Part shown: piece after piece, positions 54,883 to 63,708 of the stretch
Position numbering within the stretch: the first letter of the stretch is position 1
Layout of the letters: each line of letters begins with the position of its first letter
Notes under the pieces: generated by a model
The model's database searches: none
What the model was told of the DNA's origin: nothing
The model's input: the letters and a program-made list of their open reading frames with translations, nothing else
Made by a program: the position numbers and the translations under genes
Assembly: GCA_026984045.1 (NCBI GenBank)
Contig: JALSSV010000063.1
Location: forward strand, 81,427-145,426
Reading direction: 5' to 3'
DNA: 64,000 nt
Origin: Chromatiales bacterium
Lineage (GTDB): Bacteria; Pseudomonadota; Gammaproteobacteria; UBA6429; Thiohalophilaceae

Positions 54883-56295
54883 TCAGGCGCTTTGCGCCTC
54901 GCGCTTGCGGATGAAGTCCAGCGCCCGATCGATGCGCTGCAGGGTCTTCTCCCGGCCCAGCAGGGCCAGGGTCTGATCGTTGCTCGGCGAGGCGCCACGT
55001 CCCGAGACGGCCACCCGCAGGGGCATGCCGACCTTGCCCAGTTTCACGCCCAGCCTGCCTGCCACCTGCTCGATGGTGCGCTGGATGGCTTCAGGCCTCC
55101 AGTCCTCGAGGTCGGCCAGGGTCGCACGCAAGGCCTCCAGCGCTTCGCGGGCCGCCGGCCGCAGGTGGGCCTTGGCGGCCTTGGGATCGTAGTCCTCGAA
55201 GTCCCGGTAGAAAAACATTGCCTGATCGGCCATCTCCACCAAGGTGCCGGCCCGCTCCTGCAACAGCCTGACCACCTCGACCAGATCCGGCCCCTCGGTC
55301 GGATCGACGTCGCGCTCGCCCATGTGCGGACTCAGCAGGTGGGCGATGCGCGCCGGATCGTCCTTCATGATGTACTGCTGGTTGAGCCACAGCAGCTTCT
55401 CGGGATTGAAGGTGGACGGCGCACGATTGACGTTTTCCAGCTCGAAATATTCGATCATCTCGTCGATGGAGAAGATCTCCTGATCGCCGTGGGACCAGCC
55501 CAGCCGTACCAGGTAGTTGAGCAGCGCCTCGGGCAGATAGCCGAGATTGCGGTATTCCATCACCGAGGTGGCGCCATGCCGCTTGGACAGGCGCGAGCCG
55601 TCCTCTCCCAGAATCATGGGCACATGGGCGTATTTGGGGATTGGCGCGCCCAGGGCCTTGAGAATGTTGATCTGGCGGGGGGTGTTGTTGATGTGATCGT
55701 CACCGCGGATCACATGGGTGATGCCCATGTCCCAGTCGTCCACCACCACGGTGAGGTTGTAGGTGGGCGAACCGTCGGTGCGGCGAATGACCAGATCGTC
55801 CAGTTCGCGGTTGCTGACGATGATCCGGCCCCGGATCAGATCCTCGATGATCACTTCCCCTTCCTGCGGGTTGCGGAAACGGATCACGTGAGGCTCGTCG
55901 GGCGACACGTCGCGGTTGCGGCAGTGGCCGTCATACCGGGGTTTTTCCTTGCGCGCCATCTGTTCCTCGCGCAGGGCATCCAGCCGTGCCTTGCTGCAGC
56001 TGCAGCGATAGGCCTTGCCTTCGGCCAGCAGCTTTTCGATCACCTCGTCGTAACGGGCGAAGCGGTCGGTCTGGTAGAACGGACCCTCGTCGTATTCGAG
56101 GCCCAGCCAGGTCATGCCCTCGAGGATGGCATTGACCGATTCGGCCGTGGAGCGTTCGAGATCCGTGTCTTCGATGCGCAGGATGAACTTGCCGCCATGC
56201 TTGCGGGCATAGAGCCAGGAATACAGCGCGGTACGGGCGCCGCCCACGTGCAGGTAGCCGGTGGGACTCGGCGCGAATCGGGTGCGAATGGTCAT
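54883..56295 (-). CDS. gltX: Glutamyl-tRNA synthetase
   Basis: Class I synthetase for glutamate. The 470-aa protein starts [25 protein letters not shown] with the HIGH equivalent HVGG, has a zinc-type cysteine pair in YRCSCSKA, and the KMSKS equivalent LSKRHGA. It is of the usual length for proteobacterial GltX. An in-frame start about 33 codons upstream would add residues without similarity. It is divergent from the CRP-like gene with about 100 bases between the starts. Confidence 0.97.
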   Translation of the reverse strand: MTIRTRFAPSPTGYLHVGGARTALYSWLYARKHGGKFILRIEDTDLERSTAESVNAILEGMTWLGLEYDEGPFYQTDRFARYDEVIEKLLAEGKAYRCSCSKARLDALREEQMARKEKPRYDGHCRNRDVSPDEPHVIRFRNPQEGEVIIEDLIRGRIIVSNRELDDLVIRRTDGSPTYNLTVVVDDWDMGITHVIRGDDHINNTPRQINILKALGAPIPKYAHVPMILGEDGSRLSKRHGATSVMEYRNLGYLPEALLNYLVRLGWSHGDQEIFSIDEMIEYFELENVNRAPSTFNPEKLLWLNQQYIMKDDPARIAHLLSPHMGERDVDPTEGPDLVEVVRLLQERAGTLVEMADQAMFFYRDFEDYDPKAAKAHLRPAAREALEALRATLADLEDWRPEAIQRTIEQVAGRLGVKLGKVGMPLRVAVSGRGASPSNDQTLALLGREKTLQRIDRALDFIRKREAQSA

Positions 56296-56393
56296 GGAAA
56301 GAGGCGGATTCCGGTCATGAAGTGTGAAACCGGGACATTTTACCCGCCGGCGGATGAAAATGCAGGTTAAACCTTGGTCGCAAACGGACGACA

Positions 56394-57119
56394 ATGCAGG
56401 GAAAGCCCCAGGATTCCTGCGCCATGAACCGATCGCCCTCCGCCCCGCCCCTGTTTCACTGGCAACCGGCCACCGAGATCGATCCGGCCGCCCTGAAACG
56501 CTTTCTCGCCTGTTGCCGGGAGGAGCTGTTTCCCGCCCGTCACCTCATCATCCGCCGGGGCGATCCGGCCGACCGGCTCTACTACCTGGTGGAGGGCACG
56601 GCCACGGTCCTGCTGGAAGACGAAACGGATCCCGGCCACGAGATCATCCTGGCCTATCTGAACCCCGGCGACTTCATCGGCGAAATCGGCCTGTTCTACG
56701 AAACCGGTGAGCGCCATACCCTGGTGCGGGCCCGCAGCCATTGCAAGGTGGCCCACATCCGCTACGACCGGCTGCGCCAGCTCTTCGCCTCCACCCTGCA
56801 GGCGGATCAGGCCACGCTTCTCACGGCCGTGGGCATGCAGATCGCCCGGCGGCTGCTCACCACCAGCCGCCGGCTCGGGCAACTGGCGTTCATGGACGTG
56901 GCCGGTCGGGTGGCCCGGGTGCTGCTGGATCTGAGCCGGGGCCCCGAAGCGGTGGCCCATCCGGATGGCATGGAACTGCGCCTCTCCCGCCAGGAACTGG
57001 CCCGGCTGGTAGGCTGCTCGCGGGAGATGGCCGGCCGGGTGCTCAAGAGCCTGGCCGAAGACGGCCTGATCACGGTGGACGGACGGCGGATCGTCATCCA
57101 TCCGGAAGCAAACGCCTGA
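56394..57119 (+). CDS. CRP/Vfr-like transcriptional regulator
   Basis: 241-aa cyclic-nucleotide-type regulator. The beta-roll (about residues 35-130) includes [21 protein letters not shown] and the phosphate-binding-cassette region [18 protein letters not shown]. The recognition helix motif is [19 protein letters not shown], nearly identical to that of CRP and Vfr. The residues in the cassette support cAMP binding, but this cannot be proved by eye. ATG at 56424 is an alternative start with AGGA ten bases upstream. Vfr controls type IV pili and virulence in Pseudomonas. Confidence 0.88.
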   Translation: MQGKPQDSCAMNRSPSAPPLFHWQPATEIDPAALKRFLACCREELFPARHLIIRRGDPADRLYYLVEGTATVLLEDETDPGHEIILAYLNPGDFIGEIGLFYETGERHTLVRARSHCKVAHIRYDRLRQLFASTLQADQATLLTAVGMQIARRLLTTSRRLGQLAFMDVAGRVARVLLDLSRGPEAVAHPDGMELRLSRQELARLVGCSREMAGRVLKSLAEDGLITVDGRRIVIHPEANA

Positions 57120-57122
57120 ACC

Positions 57123-57434
57123 TCACTCCAGCGTGAACAGCCGGTCGAAATTGGACAACTCCAGCACCCGGCGCACGTCTTCGCCCAGCCCCCGCAACAC
57201 GATCCGGGCCGACTCGTCGCCGGCGTACTCGCGCAGCATGAGCAGCATGCCGAGCGCCGAGCTGTCGATGGCCTCCACGTCGGTCATGTCGAGAACGAAA
57301 CGGGATTCGGGCGGAAAGCGCCGGTAGGCGTCACGGAATGCGGCGTTGAGCAGAAAATCGAACTGGCCGTGGATGCGGATGACCGGCTGCTCTCCCTCTT
57401 CCACCACCTCGACGCCAGCCTTGCGATAGGTCAT
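57123..57434 (-). CDS. STAS-domain anti-sigma-factor antagonist
   Basis: 103-aa single STAS domain. The motif EAIDSSALGMLLMLREYAG (about residues 55-73) contains the serine normally phosphorylated by a partner kinase, as in SpoIIAA/RsbV. The protein would bind an anti-sigma factor or a phosphatase partner in response to dephosphorylation. No partner kinase gene is adjacent. The start is preceded by AAGGGAAGG. Its stop lies three bases from the stop of the CRP-like gene on the other strand. Confidence 0.88.
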   Translation of the reverse strand: MTYRKAGVEVVEEGEQPVIRIHGQFDFLLNAAFRDAYRRFPPESRFVLDMTDVEAIDSSALGMLLMLREYAGDESARIVLRGLGEDVRRVLELSNFDRLFTLE

Positions 57435-57474
57435 GGCCTTCCCTTGTGTCGTGATGCTATCGTTTTCCCATTCG

Positions 57475-57642
57475 TCAACAGGCTGTTGAAGATTCCTGTC
57501 TTTCGACAGCCTGTGCGCGATGCAGGGAGGCATCGCCATTTTCAATGACGAAAAGGCATTGAAAATGTGAGGGACGGGAAACCGCGTTTTCCCTCCCCGG
57601 ATTGAAAAAGCCCGTGAACGGGGTTTTTCAACAGCCTGTCAA
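57475..57642. repeat. Inverted-repeat element with tandem hairpins
   Basis: TCAACAGGCTGTTGAA (57475-57490) and the reverse complement of 57627-57642 match in 14 of 16 positions. The interior folds into successive hairpins: CATTTTCAAT/ATTGAAAATG (57537-57567), GGGAAA/TTTCCC (57576-57593) and a long A/T-flanked stem 57602-57631 (TTGAAAAAGCCCGT with ACGGGGTTTTTCAA) that looks like a bidirectional intrinsic terminator. Such CAACAGCCTG-ended elements are frequent intergenic repeats in gammaproteobacteria. No transposase is present. Confidence 0.7.
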
Positions 57643-57696
57643 GGGATTATAGGCACCCGTGCAGCGATCTGACCATGCTGACACCCTTGGCCGGCC

Positions 57697-57725
57697 AAAA
57701 AAAAGCCCCGAGGGTGGTTCGGGGC
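57697..57725 (-). terminator. Leftward intrinsic terminator of an unknown transcript
   Basis: GCCCCGA (read leftward from 57725) pairs with TCGGGGC, followed by eight T residues (57704-57697). The structure is as strong as a standard intrinsic terminator, but no leftward gene ends here. The only leftward candidates are frames without plausible products, so either a small RNA or a regulatory hairpin for the rightward nhaD transcript is involved. Confidence 0.6.
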
Positions 57726-57766
57726 CGGAAGTGCGCAATTTCTGCGCAGGGGGAGGAAAGATTGCC

Positions 57767-57835
57767 ATGAACCGCAAAATCTGGGTATCAACCTGCCGTT
57801 CACTGTTTTTTTCGGCATCCGGCGGACAAACTTGA
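57767..57835 (+). CDS. Putative 22-aa leader peptide upstream of nhaD
   Basis: ATG at 57767 is preceded by GGGAGGA (57751-57757), the best ribosome-binding site in the region. The frame encodes MNRKIWVSTCRSLFFSASGG plus two residues and stops at 57835, 130 bases before the proposed nhaD start. No family is known. It may be a leader peptide, or the ribosome-binding site may belong to a structured regulatory element. Confidence 0.3.
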   Translation: MNRKIWVSTCRSLFFSASGGQT

Positions 57836-57967
57836 GGAAAAAATCCAAAATTGGCCAAAAAAACCCAAGAACACTGCAAGCGACTGTTTTTCTTGCATAT
57901 TCCACCTTTTAGCCGGCAATCGTCATGCCCGAACGAGGCGTCTTTTCCACATCTCTTGTGGCGTTAT

Positions 57968-59383
57968 ATGGCCCTTTTCGCCCTCCTGGGCCTGCCCCTG
58001 GGCGCCCATGCGGCCGACACCCCGGCCTCCCTGGCCCTCTCAAGCCATTCCCTGGGAATCATGGCCCTGCTCGTCTTCGTCACGGCCTATGCCCTGGTGG
58101 TGAGCGAGGAATTCCTGCATCTGCGCAAGTCCAAGCCGGTGATCGTGGCCGCAGGCATCATCTGGATCCTGGTGAGCATCGCCTATCACAGCGTGGGCCG
58201 GGGTGAGGAAGCCACGGCCATTCTGCGTCACGATCTGCGGGAGTTTGCCGAACTGATGCTGTTCCTGCTGGCCGCCATGACCTACATCAACACCATGGAG
58301 GAACGGCAGGTCTTCAATGCCCTGCGCGCCTGGCTGGTGAGCCGCGGCCTGTCCCTGCGCAGCGTGTTCTGGATCACCGGCCTGCTGGCCTTCTTCATCT
58401 CGCCGCTGGCCGACAACCTCACCACCGCCCTGCTCATGGCGGCCGTGGTGATGGCCATCGCCCCCGGCAACCGGCCCTTCATCACCCTGGCGGCCATCAA
58501 CATCGTGGTGGCGGCCAACGCCGGCGGGGCCTTCAGCCCCTTCGGCGACATCACCACCCTGATGGTCTGGCAGAAAGGGGTGGTGGGCTTCTGGGACTTC
58601 TTCCGGCTGTTCCTCCCCGCGCTGGTCAACTGGCTGGTGCCGGCGGTGATTCTCTTCCTGGCCCTGCCCCGTACCTGTCCCGAGCCGGTGGACGAGACGC
58701 CGGTGATCCGCGAAGGCGGCCTGGTGGTGATCGCCCTGTTCCTCGGCACCATCGCTCTCACGGTGACCCTGCACAACCTGCTGGATCTCCCGCCGGTACT
58801 GGGCATGATGACCGGCCTCGGGGTGCTCAAGTTCTTCGGCTACTACCTGAAACGCCGCAGCCTCAACGGCCGCCTGCCGCCCGACTCCCGCGCCGGCCCG
58901 GAACTGGCCGATCTGGTCCGCAGCGAGGAGACCCGCTCGCCACCCTTCGACATCTTCCAGCAACTGGCCCGCGCCGAGTGGGACACGCTGATGTTCTTCT
59001 ACGGCGTGATCCTGTGCGTGGGCGGCCTTGGCGCCTTCGGCTACCTGGCCGGAGCGTCGGCCTGGATGTACACGGGCCTCGGCGCCACCACCGCCAACGT
59101 GCTGGTGGGGCTGCTCTCGGCCATCGTGGACAACATTCCCATCATGTTCGCGGTGCTCTCCATGAACCCCGACATGGGCCTGGAACAGTGGCTCCTGGTC
59201 ACCCTCACCGCCGGCGTCGGCGGCAGCCTGCTGTCCATCGGTTCGGCCGCCGGCGTGGCCCTCATGGGCCAGACCCGCGGCCTCTACACCTTCTTCGGCC
59301 ACCTGCGCTGGAGCTGGGCCGTGGCCCTGGGCTACGCGGCCAGCATCGCAGTGCATCTGTGGCTGAGTGGCGCGCCAGGGTGA
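57968..59383 (+). CDS. nhaD: NhaD-type Na+/H+ antiporter
   Basis: 471-aa inner-membrane antiporter of the NhaD/ArsB-like ion-transporter superfamily with about twelve to thirteen helices. Family motifs include FISPLADNLTTALLMAAVVMA, NIVVAANAGGAFSPFGDITTLMVW and SAIVDNIPIMFAVLSM, the conserved Asn/Asp-rich half-helices. An N-terminal signal-like segment (MALFALLGLPLGAHAA) is typical of NhaD. In-frame TTG codons at 57956 (adding WRY) and 57851 (after GAGGA) are alternative starts. NhaD supports growth at high sodium or alkaline pH. Confidence 0.92.
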   Translation: MALFALLGLPLGAHAADTPASLALSSHSLGIMALLVFVTAYALVVSEEFLHLRKSKPVIVAAGIIWILVSIAYHSVGRGEEATAILRHDLREFAELMLFLLAAMTYINTMEERQVFNALRAWLVSRGLSLRSVFWITGLLAFFISPLADNLTTALLMAAVVMAIAPGNRPFITLAAINIVVAANAGGAFSPFGDITTLMVWQKGVVGFWDFFRLFLPALVNWLVPAVILFLALPRTCPEPVDETPVIREGGLVVIALFLGTIALTVTLHNLLDLPPVLGMMTGLGVLKFFGYYLKRRSLNGRLPPDSRAGPELADLVRSEETRSPPFDIFQQLARAEWDTLMFFYGVILCVGGLGAFGYLAGASAWMYTGLGATTANVLVGLLSAIVDNIPIMFAVLSMNPDMGLEQWLLVTLTAGVGGSLLSIGSAAGVALMGQTRGLYTFFGHLRWSWAVALGYAASIAVHLWLSGAPG

Positions 59384-59404
59384 GGGGCTTCGCTGCACCA
59401 CGGT

Positions 59405-59646
59405 GGAAGGAACGCAGAGGGCGCAGAGAGATGGTTTATTGATCGTCTCAAAATTGTTTACGACTCGCCCCGTAGCTTTGTAGGGTGCGCTCGCGCAGCA
59501 GCGCACCCTGCGGGGGGTTAATCAAATAACGACAACCGCCCCTGACCGGGGCCGTTTGTGTCTGCACAATCTTGAGACGTTTAATAATCGCTCACAATGA
59601 TCAATTTCTGCGCCCTCTGCGTCTCCGCGCCCTCTGCGTTTACTTC
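59405..59646. repeat. Inverted-repeat element of the AACGCAGAGGGCGCAGAG family
   Basis: The left part (59405-59458, GGAAGGAACGCAGAGGGCGC, then TTGATCGTCTCAAAATTGT) reappears inverted in the right part (59565-59646, ending CTCTGCGTTTACTTCC). The right arm carries an extra tandem CGCAGAGGGCGC unit. Inside are a GGGTGCGC/GCGCACCC hairpin (59483-59508) and a CCCC/GGGG hairpin near 59538-59553. It fills the gap between convergent nhaD and dnaQ and probably also ends their transcripts. Confidence 0.7.
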
Positions 59647-59658
59647 CAGCCAACCCGA

Positions 59659-60369
59659 CTACTTCTCCTTGAGCCACAGGCAGTTCCCGTCGCTGGCCTT
59701 GTCGATGGCGGCAAGACGTTCGGCGTGGGCGGCCAGTTCGTCGTCGCTGGCGCGCAGCACGCGCAGGGGCGGACGGTCACGGCGCACGGGGCGGAGGGGA
59801 TCGGTGGTCTGGCCCGGCAGGTCGCTCTCGCCGCCGAGCGTCAGGCGTACCTGGCCGCCGGTCATGGCCAGATAGACCTCGGCCAGGATCTCCGAATCCA
59901 GCAGGGCCCCGTGCAGTTCGCGGGCCGAGTTGTCGATTTCGTAGCGCTTGCACAGGGCGTCGAGGCTGTTCTTCTGCCCCGGGTGCCGATCGCGAGCCAG
60001 GGCCAGGGTATCGAGGATGGTGCAGAAGGATTCCAGCGGCGGGTGATCCGGATCGAGCCGCTTCAGCTCGTGATTGATGAACCCCACGTCGAACGGCGCG
60101 TTGTGGATGATCAGTTCCGCCCCCCGGATGAAATGCAGGAATTCCTCGGCGATGTCGGCGAACACCGGCTTGTCGGCCAGGGCTTCGTTGGTGATGCCGT
60201 GCACTTCCACCGCGCCGGCATCGATCTCCCGCTCGGGATTGATGTACTGGTGATAGGTGTTGCCGGTCAGCCGCCGATTGATCAGCTCCACACAGCCGAT
60301 TTCGATGATCCGGTGACCCTGTTCGGGTTCGAGGCCGGTGGTTTCGGTGTCGAGGACGATTTGCCGCAT
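59659..60369 (-). CDS. dnaQ: DNA polymerase III epsilon subunit (3'-5' exonuclease)
   Basis: Proofreading exonuclease of the replicase. The 236-aa protein shows ExoI DTETTGLEP (Asp7, Glu9), ExoII HNAPFDVGFINHE and ExoIII HGALLDSEILAEVY of the DEDDh class. The C-terminal tail (about 190-236) that contacts the alpha subunit is present. It lies about 100 bases downstream of rnhA on the same strand; in many gammaproteobacteria the two are adjacent. Confidence 0.97.
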   Translation of the reverse strand: MRQIVLDTETTGLEPEQGHRIIEIGCVELINRRLTGNTYHQYINPEREIDAGAVEVHGITNEALADKPVFADIAEEFLHFIRGAELIIHNAPFDVGFINHELKRLDPDHPPLESFCTILDTLALARDRHPGQKNSLDALCKRYEIDNSARELHGALLDSEILAEVYLAMTGGQVRLTLGGESDLPGQTTDPLRPVRRDRPPLRVLRASDDELAAHAERLAAIDKASDGNCLWLKEK

Positions 60370-60470
60370 CAGTTCAGATTCAGGCGAAAAGAGAAAGGAG
60401 AAAAGTGAAGGTTAACGCAACGGCAAAGCATAATCATCCCTCACGAGAAGCGAAAACCCATCCGCTTTTC

Positions 60471-60944
60471 TCACTCGGCCCGCGTCCCTCGCGCCATTGA
60501 TCCGCTGGCCAGCAGTTCGTCTATGGCGCGGTTGGCCAGGGCGTCGGCCCGTTCGTTTTCGGGATGGCCGCTGTGGCCGCGGACCCAGTGCCAGTGCACG
60601 TCGTGGGTACGAGTGGCGGCGTCGAGGCGTTGCCAGAGATCCTGGTTCTTGACCGGTTTCTTCGCGGCGGTGCGCCAGCCGTTGCGCTTCCAGTTGGCCA
60701 GCCATTCGGTGATGCCCTTGCGCACGTACTGGGAATCGGTGGTGATGTGGATCTCCACGGGACGCTTGAGCGCCTCCAGGGCCTGGATGGCCGCCATCAG
60801 CTCCATGCGGTTGTTGGTGGTCTCGCGCTCGGCGCCATACAGTTCCTTTTCCGTGTCGCCGTAACGCAGTACCACCCCCCAGCCGCCCGGGCCGGGATTG
60901 CCGCGACAGGCACCATCGGTGAAGGCTTCGACTTTTCCACTCAA
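60471..60944 (-). CDS. rnhA: Ribonuclease HI
   Basis: Degrades RNA in RNA-DNA hybrids. The 157-aa protein has the four acidic residues in [16 protein letters not shown] (Asp10), NNRMELMA (Glu48 region), TTDSQYV (Asp70 region) and NERADALA (Asp134 region). I chose a TTG start at 60944: GGAGAA lies at the right distance and the N-terminus ([11 protein letters not shown]) then matches the family. It overlaps the stop of the methyltransferase gene as TTGA. Confidence 0.96.
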   Translation of the reverse strand: MSGKVEAFTDGACRGNPGPGGWGVVLRYGDTEKELYGAERETTNNRMELMAAIQALEALKRPVEIHITTDSQYVRKGITEWLANWKRNGWRTAAKKPVKNQDLWQRLDAATRTHDVHWHWVRGHSGHPENERADALANRAIDELLASGSMARGTRAE

Positions 60945-61762
60945 GGGGCGTTCTCCGTTGAACAGGTCGGGTTGCGCGGGGTGGGCTCCGCCACCCCGGC
61001 CGGCCGCAGCGCCCGCCGGGGACGCCAGCGGGGTCGAATGGGCGTGAGGGTGCTGACCCGCTTGCGGGCCACCAGCACGTAACCGGCACCCAGGATCGGC
61101 CAGAGCCGCCGGCCCAGCCGGTCGAGGAAGGCCAGGCGGTGAAGGATACCCGAATGCTGCACGGGAAGGCGCCAGAAATAATGGCGCAGCACCGTCACTT
61201 CGAAGCCCAGCAGCGCCAGCCAGTCCCGCACCCGCGCGGCGCTGTAGAAACGGCCGCACCAGGGCAGGCGCCCTCGCCAGCCCAGCGTCCAGCGCCAGAA
61301 CTGCCAGGGGCTCAGCGGATTGAATCCCAGGATCACCACATGGCCCTCCGGCACCAGGGCCCGCTCGACCTCGCGCAGCACCTCGTGCGGAGACGAGGTG
61401 AACTCGAGCACATGGGGCAGCAGCACCACGTCGAGGCTGTCACCGCGTACCGGCAGCGCCGGTGCCTCGCCCCGGAACAGGCCGGGCTCCTCCCCATCGC
61501 AGACGCCGCCACGGATATCCATCAGGAGCCGCCGCGAAACCCGGCTGTGATCCTGAAAGGCGCGCTGTGCCGGGCTGCCGAGCTGCAGGAGGTGATATCC
61601 GAACAGGTTGCCCAGCACCTCCCCAAGCTGGCCGTGCTCGGTTTCCAGCATCTCCTCCCCCAGCGGTGTGGCGTACCAGCGATCCAGCGCCTGCCAGGGA
61701 TTGAGGCCGGGGGCGCAACGGCTGGCGTAGGGCTGCCGGTGCCTTTTCGTCCGCTTGCGCAT
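60941..61762 (-). CDS. SAM-dependent methyltransferase (YafS-like)
   Basis: 273-aa class I methyltransferase-like protein. The methyltransferase_11 part (about residues 90-185) has [56 protein letters not shown], here given in pieces: motif IV-like [12 protein letters not shown] and the typical GFNPLSPW. The SAM-binding glycine loop is weak, as in YafS. The same gene precedes rnhA in many gammaproteobacteria; its substrate is unknown. I chose the ATG at 61762; a longer frame from 61849 would leave only 44 bases to the divergent mltD start. Confidence 0.8.
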   Translation of the reverse strand: MRKRTKRHRQPYASRCAPGLNPWQALDRWYATPLGEEMLETEHGQLGEVLGNLFGYHLLQLGSPAQRAFQDHSRVSRRLLMDIRGGVCDGEEPGLFRGEAPALPVRGDSLDVVLLPHVLEFTSSPHEVLREVERALVPEGHVVILGFNPLSPWQFWRWTLGWRGRLPWCGRFYSAARVRDWLALLGFEVTVLRHYFWRLPVQHSGILHRLAFLDRLGRRLWPILGAGYVLVARKRVSTLTPIRPRWRPRRALRPAGVAEPTPRNPTCSTENAP

Positions 61763-61893
61763 GCCAAATGCCAAATGGGTCCCGTTCCCGTCGCCGGTTT
61801 GGATTATGATGACCACCGGTTTGCGGTCTTCCGGCAACCGTTTTACCATGTTCCACGAGCTTTTGCCGCCAAATCACGGACCAACAAGAAAAA

Positions 61894-63528
61894 ATGCCCC
61901 GTCTCCTCCTGCTCCCGCTGTTCGCCCTGCTGACCGCCTGCAACACCCTGTCCCTGCGGCCCGCACCGGCGCCGGAGGCACCCGCCCCCAGCACGGCCGA
62001 AACCGCCAGCCTGCCGGCCGACGCCGATTACCCCGCCGCCCTCTGGCCCGCGGAACAGGCCCGCCTGGCCACCGAAACGCCGCCGGCGTCCACCACGCCC
62101 GTGGATCTCTGGGCGCGGATTCGGGCCGGTTTCGGTCTGCCCGACGTGGAGCATCCCCGCGTAAAGGCCCAGCTCGACTGGTACGCCCGGCACCCTGCCT
62201 ACATGGCGCGGGTGGCCGAACGGGCCCGCCCCTACCTGCGACACATCGTGGAGATGGTGGAGGACAGCGGCCTGCCGAACGAGATCGCCCTGCTGCCCAT
62301 CGTCGAGAGCGCTTTCCAGCCCTTCGCCTACTCCCATGGTCGGGCTGCCGGGATCTGGCAGTTCATCCCGTCCACCGGCCGGCGTTACGGCCTCAAACAG
62401 AACTGGTGGTATGACGGCCGACGCGACGTGCTGGCCTCCACTCGCGCCGCCATCGCCCTGCTGGACAATCTCTACCGGGAATTCGACGGCGACTGGCTGC
62501 TGGCCCTGGCCGCCTACAACTCCGGCTCCGGCACGGTGCGCAGGGCCGTGCGCAACAATCGCCGGCGCGGTCGTCCCACCGACTTCTTCCACCTGCGCTT
62601 GCCCCGTGAAACCCGCGCCTACGTGCCCAAGCTGCTGGCCCTCAAGAAGCTGATCGCGGCCCCTGAAAAATACGGCCTGAATCTGCCGCCGATCCCGGAT
62701 CGGCCCTATCTGGCGGAAGTGCACCTGGACGCCCAGATCGATCTGGCCCGGGCGGCCGAACTGGCGGAGATCCCGCTGGACGAACTCTACCGCCTGAACC
62801 CCGGCTTCAACCGCTGGGCGACCGCGCCGGATGGCCCCCACATCCTGCTCATTCCCCGCGATCGGGTCGAGGCCTTCGCCGAGGGACTGAAGAACCTGCC
62901 GCCGGAGAAACGGATCCGCTGGGTCCGCTACCGCATCCGCCAGGGCGACACCCTCAGCACCATCGCCGTGCGGCACAACGTAAGTATCGCCACCCTCAAG
63001 CGGGTGAACGGCATCCGCGGCTCACGCCTGCGCGCCGGGCACAGCCTGATGATCCCCGTCGCCAGTCGCAGCGCCCGTGAATATCGCCTGAGCGCCGATC
63101 AGCGCCAGAAGCGCATGCAGAACATTCGCCACCAGGGCCGGAAGGTCGTGCACATCGTGCGGCCGGGCGACACCTTCTGGGATCTGGCCCGCGCCCACGG
63201 CGTGAACGTGCGCGCCCTGGCAAAATGGAACGGCATGGCGCCGCGCGATCCCCTCGTTCCCGGCCAGAAACTGGTCATCTGGTCCCGCCGCGGCCAGGCC
63301 GCCGCCGACCGGCTGACCCCCGTGAATTTCACCCCGCCGCCGCAACGCCGTGTCACCAGGCGCATCGGCTACCGCGTGCGCAAGGGTGACTCCCTCGCCC
63401 GCATCTCCCGCAAGTTCCGCGTCAGCATCAACCAGTTGCGCAAATGGAACAACCTGCCCCGGGGCAAATATCTCCAGCCCGGCCAACGCCTCACTGTCTA
63501 CGTGGACGTGACGGCCCAGTCGAGCTGA
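61894..63528 (+). CDS. mltD: Membrane-bound lytic murein transglycosylase D
   Basis: 544-aa lipoprotein with lipobox LTAC near residue 16. The SLT catalytic domain (about 110-240) has LLPIVESAFQPFAYS with catalytic Glu138, then GIWQFIPSTGRRYGL and ALAAYNSGSGTV. Three LysM domains follow (about 348-392, 423-470 and 495-540; each starts like YRIRQGDTLSTIA, HIVRPGDTFWDLA, YRVRKGDSLARIS). It cleaves the glycan backbone to anhydromuropeptides. It is divergent from the methyltransferase gene. gloB, usually found here, is absent. Confidence 0.96.
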   Translation: MPRLLLLPLFALLTACNTLSLRPAPAPEAPAPSTAETASLPADADYPAALWPAEQARLATETPPASTTPVDLWARIRAGFGLPDVEHPRVKAQLDWYARHPAYMARVAERARPYLRHIVEMVEDSGLPNEIALLPIVESAFQPFAYSHGRAAGIWQFIPSTGRRYGLKQNWWYDGRRDVLASTRAAIALLDNLYREFDGDWLLALAAYNSGSGTVRRAVRNNRRRGRPTDFFHLRLPRETRAYVPKLLALKKLIAAPEKYGLNLPPIPDRPYLAEVHLDAQIDLARAAELAEIPLDELYRLNPGFNRWATAPDGPHILLIPRDRVEAFAEGLKNLPPEKRIRWVRYRIRQGDTLSTIAVRHNVSIATLKRVNGIRGSRLRAGHSLMIPVASRSAREYRLSADQRQKRMQNIRHQGRKVVHIVRPGDTFWDLARAHGVNVRALAKWNGMAPRDPLVPGQKLVIWSRRGQAAADRLTPVNFTPPPQRRVTRRIGYRVRKGDSLARISRKFRVSINQLRKWNNLPRGKYLQPGQRLTVYVDVTAQSS

Positions 63529-63542
63529 GCACCGTCACGAAC

Positions 63543-63707
63543 AATCCAACGCAAAGACGCGAAGGCGCGAAGATCGCAAAGATTGTTGGAGTGGCAGACC
63601 GGTTCAGGCGCAACAGAACCGGCCCACTTGTCCCATCCACGAAGTCTGTCCCATCACAAGCCATCCTGCTTCGCGTCCTTTGCGCCTTCGCGTCTTTGCG
63701 TTGGATT
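63543..63707. repeat. Inverted-repeat element with perfect 26-bp ends (AACGCAAAGACGC family)
   Basis: Bases 63543-63568 (AATCCAACGCAAAGACGCGA and onward) are the exact reverse complement of 63682-63707. The arms contain tandem CGCAAAG/CGCGAAG units and enclose about 113 bases without an ORF. The element lies between convergent mltD and the ABC-transporter gene. It is related in style to 59405-59646 and 19567-19735. Confidence 0.8.
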
Positions 63708-63708
63708 T

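Larger units (their letters stand above)
57435..57967. other. Long intergenic region with repeats, hairpins and a possible leader
   Basis: The 533 bases between the STAS gene and nhaD contain a chain of hairpins inside an inverted-repeat element (57475-57642), a leftward terminator (57697-57725), a TGCGCA/TGCGCA hairpin (57732-57748), a small ORF with a strong ribosome-binding site (57767-57835) and the nhaD start region. It is less GC-rich than its surroundings. Confidence 0.6.

Noticed and set aside
57639..57905. Leftward frames upstream of nhaD (about 83-88 codons)
   Set aside because: No ribosome-binding site or family, and the sequence is crossed by a terminator-like hairpin.
57851..57967. 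N-terminal extension of NhaD from a TTG at 57851
   Set aside because: The extra 39 residues have no similarity to NhaD proteins and hide the signal-like segment, although a GAGGA motif precedes the TTG. Kept only as an alternative.
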